A stretch of DNA of 64,000 nucleotides from Mediterraneibacter faecis JCM 15917 (lineage in GTDB: Bacteria > Bacillota > Clostridia > Lachnospirales > Lachnospiraceae): NCBI GenBank assembly GCA_001312505.1, contig BBDW01000010.1:1-64000 (forward strand), written 5' to 3'. The translations under genes were made by a program, and so were the position numbers. Shown here piece after piece: positions 19,392 through 29,800 of this stretch. Under the pieces are notes generated by a model. It had not been told where the DNA came from, did no database searches, and saw nothing but the letters and a program-made list of their open reading frames with translations. The first letter of the stretch is position 1. Every line of letters starts with the position of its first letter.

Positions 19392-19541
19392 TTGGAAAAA
19401 GCGTATCGTGTAATGAGAAACAGTGGAGCAGGTAACATTGCAATCGGAATAATCCTGCTTGTTACAGGAGTTACGGTAGGAATTATTTCTATTATCAATG
19501 GAGCCAGTCTGTTAAAACATAAAAATAATATAACATTTTAA
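19392..19541 (+). CDS. Small membrane protein, 49 residues
   Basis: A short frame with TTG start (19392) preceded by AAGGAGG at the end of pyrE. The product has a basic N-terminus (EKAYRVMRNSG) and one hydrophobic segment, roughly residues 14-37 (IAIGIILLVTGVTVG, IISIING), then KHKNN. It is likely a single-span membrane protein with unknown function. It ends directly before the terminator at 19541-19620, so it would share a transcript with pyrE. Confidence 0.6.
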   Translation: MEKAYRVMRNSGAGNIAIGIILLVTGVTVGIISIINGASLLKHKNNITF

Positions 19542-19620
19542 AAAGAAAGTCCCCCCCTCGTAGCTTGTTCAGTGTGAGTAGTTACGTCCGAAGTGAACCG
19601 GCAGAGGGGGCTTTCTTTTT
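19541..19620 (+). terminator. Terminator after pyrE and the small membrane protein
   Basis: AAAGAAAGT + C run + CTC pairs with GAG + GGGG + GCTTTCTTT, then T residues. With four C the pairing is perfect; the sequence shows seven (19551-19557). This is non-coding evidence that the run has three extra bases. Confidence 0.8.
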
Positions 19621-19638
19621 CTATGAAGGTGTAAAGAA

Positions 19639-20118
19639 TTGACAAAAAAAGAAGCGAAGAGAGTCAGGATGCTTGGAAAGATCCTGTTTATATTATATAT
19701 TATCTTCCTTGTATACTTTCTGTTCTTATCAGACTGGTACGGCAGGGAAGGCGTAATGGATGAATACCATTACAATTTGGTGCTATTCAAAGAGATTAAG
19801 AGATTTATTCAATACAGACATCAGCTGGGAACATTTGCGGTGTTCTCAAATTTATTTGGAAATATTCTGATTTTCATGCCAGTTGGTTACTTTTCTGCAA
19901 TGGCAGGAAAAAGAAGAAGCTTTTTCAAAACGTTATTTTGGAGTTTTTGTCTGACTTTTTGTGTAGAGTTAATGCAGCTGATCACGAAAGTGGGATGCTT
20001 TGATGTGGATGATATTCTGCTGAATACAATCGGCGGTGTACTTGGATATATAGTTTTTGTAGTTTGTAATCTACTAAGGAGAAGAAATGATCGGAAAAAA
20101 AGAAAAGAAAAACGATGA
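19639..20118 (+). CDS. VanZ-family membrane protein
   Basis: 159 residues with a TTG start. Four hydrophobic segments (ILFILYIIFLVYFLFL, NLFGNILIFMPVGYF, TLFWSFCLTFCVELMQL, LLNTIGGVLGYIVFVV) and the VanZ-like signatures N.FGNI..F.P.GY and ELMQ...G.FDVDDI..N..G. VanZ proteins are small membrane proteins; the founding member gives low-level teicoplanin resistance. Most chromosomal copies, like this, have no proven role. The lysine/arginine-rich C-terminus overlaps the next gene by 32 bases, indicating coupling. Confidence 0.82.
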   Translation: MTKKEAKRVRMLGKILFILYIIFLVYFLFLSDWYGREGVMDEYHYNLVLFKEIKRFIQYRHQLGTFAVFSNLFGNILIFMPVGYFSAMAGKRRSFFKTLFWSFCLTFCVELMQLITKVGCFDVDDILLNTIGGVLGYIVFVVCNLLRRRNDRKKRKEKR

Positions 20119-20476
20119 AAGAGAAAAAAATCAGAAGAAAGAAAAGGAACGAAAGAGTAATAAATCAAAGAAATATGGGAAAGCAGCGTATCTGCAGTCA
20201 AGAAGAGGTGTGATCTCCTGCTGGTTGACCGGATGGTCACTTGCTCTCTTGCTGGGATGTGTCGGATATGCATTCCTGACGAGAGGAAAGGCAGCTGGAA
20301 TTGTCGGAGGGATCGCAATCCTTTCTTTAATGATTGATATCTATGGAATCTGGAATGCAATAGAAGGATTTGAGGAGCAGGATAGAAAATATCTTTCCTG
20401 CAAATGTGGAATCGGGATCGGTATTGTGCAGATCTTGTGCTTCCTTGGAATTTTTGTTGGAGGTCTGAACTTATGA
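20087..20476 (+). CDS. DUF6142-like membrane protein
   Basis: 129 residues. A highly charged start of about 30 residues rich in Lys and Glu, then YLQSRRGVISCWLTGWSLA and three hydrophobic segments (LALLLGCVGYAFL, GIVGGIAILSLMIDIYGIW, GIGIVQILCFLGIFVGG). This matches small Lachnospiraceae proteins filed under DUF6142; the name is from memory and the function is unknown. CTAAGGAGAAGAA precedes the ATG. The stop overlaps the start of the aminopeptidase gene (ATGA), so VanZ, this gene and the peptidase form one unit. Confidence 0.7.
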   Translation: MIGKKEKKNDEREKNQKKEKERKSNKSKKYGKAAYLQSRRGVISCWLTGWSLALLLGCVGYAFLTRGKAAGIVGGIAILSLMIDIYGIWNAIEGFEEQDRKYLSCKCGIGIGIVQILCFLGIFVGGLNL

Positions 20477-22584
20477 TCGGAAAGTTAAGTGAGTTACAGA
20501 AGGAGAAAAATGAACAGTGCACACAGCGTCACGAACTGGCAGTTGAGCGTCTGCGCACGATCGTGACAGAAGAAACAGTGAATGCAGCATATATTTCTTA
20601 CTTTCAGGATTGTACCTTGTTTCTGCTTGAGTTAGAGAATACACGAAAAAAGCTAGAAGATGGAAGCTGGGACAGCTTAAGTCTTGAAGAAAAGCGTAGC
20701 CTGAACAGGATTCTTTATAGTGATATTATAGGAGAGAAATATCAGACAAGCTATGCCAATCAAGACTATGCCTGTGAAAAATTGGGGGGGCAGGAGATGG
20801 GACAGCTTTTAAGTTTGTTGTATACGGAAATCAGAGCAGGAATTTCGTATGTGTTTGAACAGCGCAAGGATTATCTGACAATCCTCTATGAGTTGTTTCT
20901 CGAAGTCTATACCTGTTTCGAGGGAATGAGTGAGGAAGAGAATCCAGTTCCAAAGCCGGAGCAGATCAAGGAGATTCTGTATTGGTATGCAAGCGATTAC
21001 TGCGATGTGTTTTATGCAGACCGAATTCTGGAGCAGATGGACCCGTCAGCGGATTTTGCAGTACAGATCATTGAGAAGGCAGATCTTGATGAAGATGATT
21101 ATCTGTATGAATTCGGTGAGTACATTTCCAAGAATGAACTTGGAACAGCTCATCATCTGAGAAATCTGCCACAGGAGACACTGCAGAAGATGGCAGATGT
21201 ATATACGGAAGGATATCGGGTTGGTTTTATTAATACTGGAAAAGATCTGTCAAAGAAATCGATTGTAAATATCCGTTACAGCCTTGGATTTGAAAAGGTG
21301 ATCTGCCTTGCAATCGAGAACTTCCGTAAGATGGGATTAAAGCCGGTTATTTATCGCGCTGCCTCCAGCGTGATCACGAAGAGAGAGCACCACAAGATTG
21401 GATATTACGGTGCGATTGCGAATCAGCAGTATGAGTATGATCACAGACAGGACCAGGCACTCTTTATGGATAAGCGTTATGTAGAACGTAAGCTTGAGGT
21501 GATGAAGACCGTTTTTGAGCAAAATAAAGAGATGGCAGCAGGCGTTGCAGGACCGGCAGTTATGGAGATCTTTGGCGAGACTCCATTTTCACCGGAAGCG
21601 AAAGAAACAGCACCGGCATATGATGAGGCGCAGAGAGAACTGGATCTTCTCTTTAGCAGCAGATCAGGACAGATCACGAATGAGTATATCAAGGGTGAGG
21701 AAAGAAGTTTCACGATTGTTGCTTATCCGGTGCCGGAGATTGGGGGGGCAGATTATGCAAAGATCTTTGATGAAGTGATCAAGATCAATACATTAGACGC
21801 GAAACTTTATGAAAAAGTGCAGCAGACAATGATCGATGCATTAGATCAGGGAACTTGTGTACATGTAAGAGGAAAAGGAGAAAACCAGACAGATATTACA
21901 GTACAGTTATATCATCTGAAAGACGCACAGAAGGAGACGATCTTCGAAAATTGTGTGGCAGACGTGAATATTCCTGTCGGAGAAGTATTCACTTCACCGG
22001 TTCTGGAAGGGACGAACGGCATACTTCATGTAAGCAAGGTATATTTAGATGGACTTCAGTATCAGAATCTGAAACTTACATTTCAGGATGGAAAGATCAC
22101 CGACTATACATGTACGAACTTTGAGGATGAAGCACAGAATAAGAAATACATTTACGATAATGTGTTGAAGAATCATGAGACTCTTCCGCTTGGTGAGTTC
22201 GCAATTGGAACAAATACGACTGCATATGTGGCAGCAAAGAAATTTAATATAGAAGATAAGATGCCGATTCTGATCGCGGAGAAGACAGGACCGCATTTTG
22301 CAGTAGGAGATACATGTTATTCCTGGAGTGAGGAAATCAGAGTCTACAATCCGAATGGAAAGGAAATTGTGGCGAAAGATAATTCCTGTTCTCTTCTTCG
22401 TAAGGAAGATGTATCAAAAGCATACTTTAACTGTCATACAGATATAACCGTGCCTTATAAAGAGTTAGAAGAAATAAGTGTAGTGACAAACGAGGGAAAA
22501 GACATTATACTATTAGAGGACGGAAGATTCGTATTGCCGGGAACAGAGGTACTTAATGAGCCTTTGGATGAAGCGGGATTTTAA
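20473..22584 (+). CDS. M29-type aminopeptidase with a long N-terminal extension
   Basis: 703 residues from the ATG overlapping the previous stop. The C-terminal 400 residues look like the thermophilic-aminopeptidase (M29, AmpS/PepS) family of two-metal exopeptidases. Signs are LPLGEFAIGTNT (metal-ligand Glu), IAEKTGPHFAVGDTCYSW (ligand Glu and His; the family pattern is E-N-x-x-x-H-x-A-x-G-x-x-Y) and the repeated beta pattern around FTSPVLEGTNGILHV. Typical M29 enzymes have about 410 residues; the first 280 here are an added helical region that I cannot assign. G runs 20784-20790 and 21742-21748 each add a Gly. Cytoplasmic; probably peptide turnover. Confidence 0.75.
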   Translation: MIGKLSELQKEKNEQCTQRHELAVERLRTIVTEETVNAAYISYFQDCTLFLLELENTRKKLEDGSWDSLSLEEKRSLNRILYSDIIGEKYQTSYANQDYACEKLGGQEMGQLLSLLYTEIRAGISYVFEQRKDYLTILYELFLEVYTCFEGMSEEENPVPKPEQIKEILYWYASDYCDVFYADRILEQMDPSADFAVQIIEKADLDEDDYLYEFGEYISKNELGTAHHLRNLPQETLQKMADVYTEGYRVGFINTGKDLSKKSIVNIRYSLGFEKVICLAIENFRKMGLKPVIYRAASSVITKREHHKIGYYGAIANQQYEYDHRQDQALFMDKRYVERKLEVMKTVFEQNKEMAAGVAGPAVMEIFGETPFSPEAKETAPAYDEAQRELDLLFSSRSGQITNEYIKGEERSFTIVAYPVPEIGGADYAKIFDEVIKINTLDAKLYEKVQQTMIDALDQGTCVHVRGKGENQTDITVQLYHLKDAQKETIFENCVADVNIPVGEVFTSPVLEGTNGILHVSKVYLDGLQYQNLKLTFQDGKITDYTCTNFEDEAQNKKYIYDNVLKNHETLPLGEFAIGTNTTAYVAAKKFNIEDKMPILIAEKTGPHFAVGDTCYSWSEEIRVYNPNGKEIVAKDNSCSLLRKEDVSKAYFNCHTDITVPYKELEEISVVTNEGKDIILLEDGRFVLPGTEVLNEPLDEAGF

Positions 22585-22708
22585 GGAAATCCTATAGGTA
22601 ATTGGATAGTTAATAGATGATTAAATGGAATCTTTCATAAGTATGGATAATAAATAAACAAAGTTTTCCAAGGGAAGGAAAACAGTATACCACTGAGGAG
22701 GAAATGAT

Positions 22709-23221
22709 ATGCCAAAAGTAGGAATTGTCATGGGCAGCGACTCAGATCTGAAGGTGATGAGTAAGGCAGCAGCCACACTGGAGAAGTTTGGAATCGATTA
22801 TGAGATGACGATTATTTCAGCACACCGTATGCCGGATGTCTTTTTTGACTGGGCAAAGGCAGCTGAAGGAAAGGGAATCAAAGTAATTATTGCAGGAGCA
22901 GGTATGGCAGCACATCTGCCGGGAATGTGCGCAGCACTTTTCCCAATGCCGGTAATTGGTATCCCAATGTCAGGAAAGAATCTGGAGGGTATGGATGCAC
23001 TTTATTCAATCGTTCAGATGCCACCTGGAATCCCGGTTGCTACAGTTGCAATCGACGGCGGTATGAATGCGGCAATTCTTGCAGCAAAGATGCTTGCAAT
23101 GTCAGATCTGGAGCTTTTAGAGAAACTGAAAGCTTATTCTGCAGAGATGAAAGATACGGTACAGGCAAAAGCAGACAGACTTGCAGAAGTTGGTTATGAG
23201 GAATATCTCAACAATAAATAA
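22709..23221 (+). CDS. purE: N5-carboxyaminoimidazole ribonucleotide mutase (PurE)
   Basis: Moves the carboxyl group of N5-CAIR to give CAIR in purine synthesis. 170 residues, intact. The motif [10 protein letters not shown] opens the protein; [19 protein letters not shown] and GIPMSG line the active site. GAGGAGGAAATGAT precedes the ATG. First gene of a purE-purM-purN-purD set with gaps of 32, -7 and 13 bases, clearly one operon. I see no guanine/adenine riboswitch in the 124 bases upstream, only a small GTTTTCC/GGAAAAC hairpin. Confidence 0.97.
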   Translation: MPKVGIVMGSDSDLKVMSKAAATLEKFGIDYEMTIISAHRMPDVFFDWAKAAEGKGIKVIIAGAGMAAHLPGMCAALFPMPVIGIPMSGKNLEGMDALYSIVQMPPGIPVATVAIDGGMNAAILAAKMLAMSDLELLEKLKAYSAEMKDTVQAKADRLAEVGYEEYLNNK

Positions 23222-23253
23222 ATATTACGATTCGAAAGAAAAGGAGATTTACG

Positions 23254-24282
23254 ATGGATTACAAGACATCAGGTGTAGATATTGAAGCCGGTTACAAATC
23301 AGTGGAATTAATGAAAGAATATGTAAAAGAGACAATGCGCGCAGAAGTTCTCGGAGGACTTGGCGGATTCTCAGGAGCTTTCTCTCTTGCGAAGATCAAA
23401 GAGATGGAAGAGCCTGTTCTTCTTTCCGGTACAGACGGATGCGGAACAAAGGTAAAACTTGCTATGGTAATGGATAAGCATGACACAATCGGAATCGATG
23501 CTGTTGCTATGTGCGTGAACGATATCGCATGTGCAGGTGGAGAGCCACTCTTCTTCCTGGATTACATTGCATGTGGAAAGAACTATCCGGAGAAGATCGC
23601 TGAGATCGTAAAAGGTGTTGCAGAAGGATGTAAGCAGTCGGATGCAGCTCTGATCGGTGGAGAGACAGCAGAGCATCCGGGGGGGCTTATGCCGGAAGAT
23701 GATTATGATCTTGCAGGATTCGCAGTTGGTGTTTGCGACAAGAAAGATATGATCACAGGAGAGAATCTTGCAGCCGGAGATGTTCTGATCGGAATGGCTT
23801 CTACAGGTGTTCATAGCAACGGATTTTCACTTGTAAGAAAAGTATTTGATATTACAAAAGAATCTTTAGATACTTATTATGATGATCTTGGAACTACTCT
23901 TGGAGAGGCACTTCTTGCTCCGACAAGAATCTATGTAAAAGCACTTAAAAGCATCAAAAATGCAGGTGTTACAGTAAAAGCATGCAGCCATATCACAGGT
24001 GCGGATTCTATGAGAACATTCCGCGTATGCTCAAAGAAGGAACTCATGCAGTTGTAGAAAAAGACAGCTACCCGATTCCACCAATCTTTGCAAAAACTTG
24101 CAAAAGAGGGCGAAATCGAAGAGCAGATGATGTACAACACATTCAACATGGGACTTGGAATGGTTCTCGCTGTTGATCCGGCAGACGTTGATAAGACAAT
24201 GGATGCAATTCGTGAAGCAGGAGATCAGCCATATGTAGTCGGCAAGATCGAGGCTGGCGAAAAGGGAGTGACTTTATGTTAA
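23254..24282 (+). CDS. purM: Phosphoribosylformylglycinamidine cyclo-ligase (PurM), two frameshifts
   Basis: ATP-dependent ring closure giving AIR. About 342 residues when corrected, normal for the family. Motifs: [48 protein letters not shown] and [16 protein letters not shown] (rebuilt). The frame slips near 24000-24004 (one G missing in GGTGGCGG) and at A run 24092-24096 (one A extra), so only residues 1-267 and the last 60 read directly. G run 23679-23685 gives HPGGLMP where HPGLMP is expected. The stop overlaps the purN start. An essential purine gene broken twice argues for read error rather than decay. Confidence 0.93.
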
Positions 24283-24905
24283 GAGTCTTAAGTATGGTGT
24301 CAGGAGGCGGAACAAACCTTCAGGCAATCATCGACAGCGTAAAGAATGGAATGATCACGAACACAGAACTTGTGGGCGTGATCAGCAATAATAAGAATGC
24401 CTATGCACTGACACGTGCCAAAGAAAATGGAATCGATGCGAAATGCATTTCTCCGAAGGACTACGAGTCAAGAGAAGTGTTCAATCAGGAACTTTTAAAG
24501 GCTGTAGATGCATATGAGCCGGATCTGATTGTACTGGCAGGTTATCTTGTGGTAATCCCACCGGAGATGATCAAGAAGTATAAGAACCGGATCATCAACA
24601 TTCATCCATCTCTGATTCCATCTTTCTGTGGAACAGGTTATTATGGATTGAAAGTACACGAGGCAGCTTTGGAGCGTGGTGTGAAAGTAGTTGGTGCAAC
24701 AGTACATTTCGTAGATGAAGGAACTGATACAGGCCCGATCATCTTGCAGAAGGCTGTAGAAGTACACAATGGAGATACCCCCCCGGAAGTGCTTCAGCGC
24801 AGAGTGATGGAACAGGCTGAATGGAAGATCCTTCCACATGCAATCGATCTGATCGCGAACGGAAAGGTTGAAGTAGAAGGACATCGTACAATCGTTACCG
24901 AGTAA
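24276..24905 (+). CDS. purN: Phosphoribosylglycinamide formyltransferase (PurN)
   Basis: Transfers formyl from 10-formyl-THF to GAR. 209 residues in one frame. Motifs: VSGGGTNLQAIID (phosphate loop), ISNNKNAYAL, NIHPSLIPSFCG (catalytic His and neighbours) and the Asp in HFVDEGTDTGPI. C run 24778-24784 gives DTPPEVLQRR where DTPEVLQRR is typical. It starts inside the last codons of purM. Confidence 0.96.
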   Translation: MLRVLSMVSGGGTNLQAIIDSVKNGMITNTELVGVISNNKNAYALTRAKENGIDAKCISPKDYESREVFNQELLKAVDAYEPDLIVLAGYLVVIPPEMIKKYKNRIINIHPSLIPSFCGTGYYGLKVHEAALERGVKVVGATVHFVDEGTDTGPIILQKAVEVHNGDTPPEVLQRRVMEQAEWKILPHAIDLIANGKVEVEGHRTIVTE

Positions 24906-24918
24906 GGAGGCAGAGATT

Positions 24919-26190
24919 ATGAACGTATTGATCGTAGGAAGCGGCGGAAGAGAGCATGCAATCGCAGCAAGCGTGGCAAAGAGCCCAAGAGCAGACAAAA
25001 TCTTTTGTGCTCCGGGAAACGCCGGAATCGCTGAGTATGCGCAGTGTGTACCGATCGGCGCTATGGAATTTGATAAATTAAGAGATTTCGCAAAAGAGAA
25101 TGCAATTGATCTTTGTATCGTAGGAATGGATGATCCGCTGGTAGGCGGTCTTGTAGATGTTCTTGAAGAAGCAGGAATCCGCACATTTGGACCGAAGAAG
25201 AATGCAGCGATTCTTGAGGGATCTAAAGCATTTTCCAAAGACCTGATGAAGAAATATAACATTCCGACAGCAGCTTATGAGAATTTTACAGATCCAAAAG
25301 CAGCAGTTGCTTATCTTGAGACAGCGAAGTTCCCGATTGTTTTGAAAGCAGACGGACTTGCACTCGGAAAAGGTGTTCTGATCTGTAAGGATTTGGAAGA
25401 AGCAAAAGCAGGCGTGAAGGAGATCATGCTGGACAAGAAGTTTGGTACAGCCGGAAATGAGATGGTCATTGAGGAATTTATGACAGGTCGCGAGGTTTCC
25501 GTACTTTCTTTTGTTGATGGAAAGACAATCAAGACAATGACAAGTGCGCAGGATCATAAGCGTGCCGGAGACGGAGATACAGGACTTAATACAGGCGGTA
25601 TGGGAACATTTTCTCCAAGCCCGTTCTATACAAAAGAAGTAGAAGAATTCTGTGAGAAACATGTTTACCAGGCAACGGTAGACGCAATGGCAGCAGAAGG
25701 ACGTCCGTTCAAGGGAGTTATTTTCTTTGGATTGATGCTGACAGAAGACGGACCGAAGGTTCTTGAATACAACGCTCGTTTCGGAGATCCGGAAGCTCAG
25801 GTTGTACTTCCTCGTATGAAGAATGATATCCTTGAAGTTATGGAAGCATGTATCGACGGAACACTGGATCAGGTTGATCTTCAGTTTGAAGACAATGCAG
25901 CAGTCTGTGTCGTACTCGCATCCGAAGGATATCCGGTAAGCTACGAGAAAGGCTTCCCAATCACAGGACTGGAAGAGTTCAAGAAGCACGAAGGATATTA
26001 CTGCTTCCATGCAGGAACAAAATTCGACGGAGATCAGATCGTGACAAACGGCGGACGTGTTCTTGGCGTGACAGCGAAGGGAAAAGATCTGAAAGAAGCC
26101 CGTGCGAATGCATATGCAGCAACAGAGTGGGTAAACTTCAAGAATAAATATATGAGACGTGATATCGGTAAGGCAATCGATGAAGCGTAA
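24919..26190 (+). CDS. purD: Phosphoribosylamine-glycine ligase (PurD)
   Basis: ATP-grasp ligase forming GAR from phosphoribosylamine and glycine. 423 residues, intact. N-terminal VLIVGSGGREHAIA, ATP-grasp core (FPIVLKADGLALGKGV, VIEEFMTGREVSVLSF), AQDHKRAGDGDTGLNTGGMG and metal-binding EYNARFGDPEAQ. AAGGAGG lies 8 bases before the ATG. Last gene of the purine operon; the terminator at 26247-26290 follows. A 397-codon open frame on the opposite strand is only its shadow. Confidence 0.97.
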   Translation: MNVLIVGSGGREHAIAASVAKSPRADKIFCAPGNAGIAEYAQCVPIGAMEFDKLRDFAKENAIDLCIVGMDDPLVGGLVDVLEEAGIRTFGPKKNAAILEGSKAFSKDLMKKYNIPTAAYENFTDPKAAVAYLETAKFPIVLKADGLALGKGVLICKDLEEAKAGVKEIMLDKKFGTAGNEMVIEEFMTGREVSVLSFVDGKTIKTMTSAQDHKRAGDGDTGLNTGGMGTFSPSPFYTKEVEEFCEKHVYQATVDAMAAEGRPFKGVIFFGLMLTEDGPKVLEYNARFGDPEAQVVLPRMKNDILEVMEACIDGTLDQVDLQFEDNAAVCVVLASEGYPVSYEKGFPITGLEEFKKHEGYYCFHAGTKFDGDQIVTNGGRVLGVTAKGKDLKEARANAYAATEWVNFKNKYMRRDIGKAIDEA

Positions 26191-26246
26191 ATAAAGGGTC
26201 ACAGACCTGGGTGGAATAAGATAAAACGATATAAGAAGTAATGAAT

Positions 26247-26290
26247 GAAACCGGCAGGGAGGAGAAATCAAAACTGTCGGTTTCTTTGTG
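26247..26290 (+). terminator. Terminator of the pur operon
   Basis: GAAACCGGCAG...CTGTCGGTTTC hairpin followed by a T-rich stretch (TTTGTGATTTT). The loop is long, so it is a moderately strong candidate. Confidence 0.55.
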
Positions 26291-26390
26291 ATTTTATCAC
26301 AGAAAAATAAAAAATATGTGCTATACTAAGATTGTAACAAAGAAAAATAAAAAATACAAAAGATATAACATTTATAAGGAGGATATAAAG

Positions 26391-26699
26391 ATGGCAGTAG
26401 TAAAACTTACAACAGAAAACTTTGACCAGGAAGTGATTCAGGCGCAGCAGCCGGTACTCGTTGATTTCTATGCAGACTGGTGCGGGCCGTGTAAAATGAT
26501 GGCGCCGATCGTAGAAGCTCTTTCAGAAGAACTCAGTGATGTAAAGGTATGCCACATCAACATCGATGAGAATATCGACATTGCACAGAAATACAGGGTG
26601 ATGAGCATTCCGACTTTCATCGCATTTAAAGGTGGTGAAGAGAGCGGAAGACAGATCGGTGCGATTCCTAAGACAGCACTGGTTGACCTTGTGAAATAA
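26391..26699 (+). CDS. trxA: Thioredoxin
   Basis: Dithiol redox carrier of 102 residues with the active site WCGPCK (DFYADWCGPCKMMAP) and the cis-Pro in SIPTFIAF. The chosen ATG follows TAAGGAGGATATAAAG; an upstream in-frame ATG at 26316 has no ribosome site. A TATACT box at 26322-26327 may be its -10. Likely partner: the thioredoxin reductase at 47996. Confidence 0.95.
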   Translation: MAVVKLTTENFDQEVIQAQQPVLVDFYADWCGPCKMMAPIVEALSEELSDVKVCHINIDENIDIAQKYRVMSIPTFIAFKGGEESGRQIGAIPKTALVDLVK

Positions 26700-26833
26700 A
26701 TTTGCGATAATAGAAGAAAGGAAAAACCCAGACGGGCTGCCGGGCACAGAGAAGGCTGAGAGATATGGCTCATTCCTGTGAACGACAGCCTGTCTTTTGC
26801 TTAGATATTAAGAAGAAAGGCGGGAGTCAGAGC

Positions 26834-29800
26834 ATGTCATTGCAGTTTATTTTCGGGAATTCCGGAAGCGGAAAGTCCCATTATTTATATCAGCAGATTG
26901 TTGAGGAGTCAATCCGTCATCCGGAGAAGAATTATCTTGTTCTGGTTCCGGAGCAGTTTACAATGCAGACGCAGAAGGACCTGTGTATGGCACATCCGCG
27001 TGGCGGTATTATGAATATTGATGTCTTAAGTTTTGGACGTCTGGCTCACCGTGTTTTTGAAGAGACAGGAAAGGAAAGACAGCCGATCCTTGATGATGAG
27101 GGTAAGAATCTGGTGCTCCGTAAGATTGCAGGAAATTACGAAGATGAACTGACCGTTCTTAAGGGAAATCTTAAGAAGCAGGGATATATCAGCGAAGTGA
27201 AGTCCGTGATATCAGAATTCACACAGTATGGAATTGATTTTGAACAGCTTGATTCTTTCATGGAAGGACTGAATCCGGAAAGTTATCTGTATTATAAGTT
27301 AAAGGATATCCGTAAAGTATATGAAGGATTTGAGGATTATCTGCGTGATAAATATATCACAAAAGAAGAATTACTTGATGTGTTGAGTCAGACTGTATCG
27401 GAAGCGAAAATGCTTAAAGACAGTGTGATCGCAATGGATGGATTTACCGGATTTACACCGGTGCAGAACCGGCTGATCGGGGAACTTCTGAAAGTGTGCG
27501 ATAAGATTATGTTGACAGTTGAGATCGATCGGAGGGAAGATCCGTTTGTCTATAAGCATCCGTATCAGCTCTTTGCGTTGAGTAAGCAGATGGTTGCTTC
27601 ACTGACGGAAGTGGCGCAGGAAGTGAGAGTGGAGATTGATGAGCCGGTCTGGTTATGCAAGAATCCGTCGCATCGGTTCAAAGAGAATCCGGAGATGGCG
27701 TTTTTGGAAGAGGAACTATTTCGTTATTCCAGAAGAAAATACAGTGGAGAGAAGATGCGGTCAATTTCTCTTCATGAAGTTCATACACCACAGGAAGAGG
27801 CACAGTATGTGGCAGAGGAGATCCGGCGTCTGGTGAGAGAAGAAGGGTACAGATATCGGGAAATCGCAGTGATTGCTTCGGATCTGAGTACTTATGCAGA
27901 TGCTTTGGAAAAAGCATGTGATCGATATGAAATCCCGGTCTTTATGGATCATAAGAAAAGTATTTTATTAAATTCTTTTGTAGAGTATTTAAGAAGCTTG
28001 CTGGTGATGGTAGAACAGAACTATACTTACGAAAGCGTTTTTCGTTATCTGCGGACCAGACTGTGTGGGTTCACAAGAGATGAAGTAGACCGTCTGGAAA
28101 ATTACTGTCTTGCGCTGGATCTGAAAGGATTCAAGAAATGGGATCAGGTCTGGGCGAGAAAGACACCGATGACGACAAAGGAAGAACTGGAAGAACTGAA
28201 CCATCTGCGCATGCGCTTTTTGGAAAAACTGACACCGTTGCATACAGTTCTGAAGAAGAGAAAAAAGACGGTAAAAGAGATCACACTTGCAGTTTATGAA
28301 TATCTGGTTCAGGAGAAGATCCAGGAGCAGCTTGCAGAATTGGAGCAGAAATTCCAGGAAGATGGAGAACTGGCACTGGCGAAGGAATATGCACAGATTT
28401 ATCGTATTGTTCTGGAATTATTCGATAAATTCGTTGAACTTCTGGGGGGGGAGGAAGAGATTCCTTTGACGGAATACTGTGAACTTTTAGATGCAGGACT
28501 TGAAGAGGCGAAAGTAGGTGTGATCCCTCCAAGTCTGGATCAGGTTGTGATCGGAGATATGGAGAGAACACGTATCAAAAATATCCGCGCATTATTTTTT
28601 GTCGGAGCAAATGATACGCTTCTTCCAGGAAATGCAGGGGCAAGAGGTCTGCTTTCCGAGCGAGACAGAAAACAGTTCCAGGAGAAGAAAATGAATCTTT
28701 CTCCCGGACCAAAAGAGAAATTATATATTCAGAAATTTTATCTCTATATGAATCTGACGAAACCGTCAGAACTTCTGTATCTGTCCTGGGCAAAAGTATC
28801 CGGGGAAGGAAAAGCACTTCGTCCAGCGTATCTGATCCAGGATCTGATGCGTCTGTTCCCGGTACTTGTTCCGGTAGAGGAAGACAGAAAGGGACTGCTT
28901 GATCATGAGATGATGAGAAAGAGCGGACTCTTGCAGATTGCAGAAGGTTTAAGAGAGAGGGAGCATGGACTGGATGATTCCTGGAAAGAACTGTACAGAT
29001 GGTTTGTAAAGGATGAACAGAGTCAGGAAACTCTGAAGCAGATGATAGAAGCCGGTTTCTACCGGAAGGATGAGCCGAGCCTTGGAAGTAGAGTAGCAAA
29101 AGAACTCTTCCTGGATCCAAAGCGTGTCAGCGTAACAAGACTGGAACGTTTTGCTTCCTGTGCATATGCACATTTCCTGAATTACGGACTCCGTCTGTCA
29201 GAACGGGAGAAATATGGGTTCGAAGCAATGGATCTGGGAAACATTGCACATCAGGCACTGGAGCGATTTGCACACAAGGTAGAAGAGGAAGGTCTGGACT
29301 GGGTTACAATGCCGGAAGAGAAGCGGGAGCAGCTGATTGATGAAAGTGTGGAAGAAAGTATTCTGGATTATGGAAATACAGTTCTATTTTCATCTGCACG
29401 TAATGAGTATATGATCCACAGAATCAAGCAATTGATCAACCGGTCCGTCTGGGCACTGACACAGCAGATGGCGGCAGGCGATTTTGTGCCGAGCGGGTGT
29501 GAATTTAAGTTCGGAAGCGGAAAGATTGACAGAATTGATACATGTGAAGATGAAAATGCGGTCTATGTGAAGGTAACAGATTATAAAACTGGAAGGAAAG
29601 CATTTGATATCACAGCATTCTATCACGGTTTGCAGATGCAGCTTCCGGTTTATCTGAATGCGGCACTGGAGATCGAACGGCAGAAACATCCGGAGAAAGA
29701 AGTACTTCCGGCCGGTATTTTTTATTACAGGATCCAGGATCCGATTGTGAAGAAAGAAGAGACAAAAGCGGAAGTTGAGCAAAGTATTCTAAAAGAGCTG

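Noticed and set aside
22585..22708. Purine riboswitch upstream of purE
   Set aside because: Only a small GTTTTCC/GGAAAAC hairpin is visible; the conserved loop sequences are absent.
25078..26271. 397-codon open frame on the minus strand
   Set aside because: A shadow of purD; composition is implausible and it crosses the operon end.
26715..26810. TPP-riboswitch-like GGCTGAGAGA motif before addB
   Set aside because: The first half resembles a THI box, but the second conserved half (CTGAT and the GGGTAAT-type region) is missing and addB has no link to thiamine.
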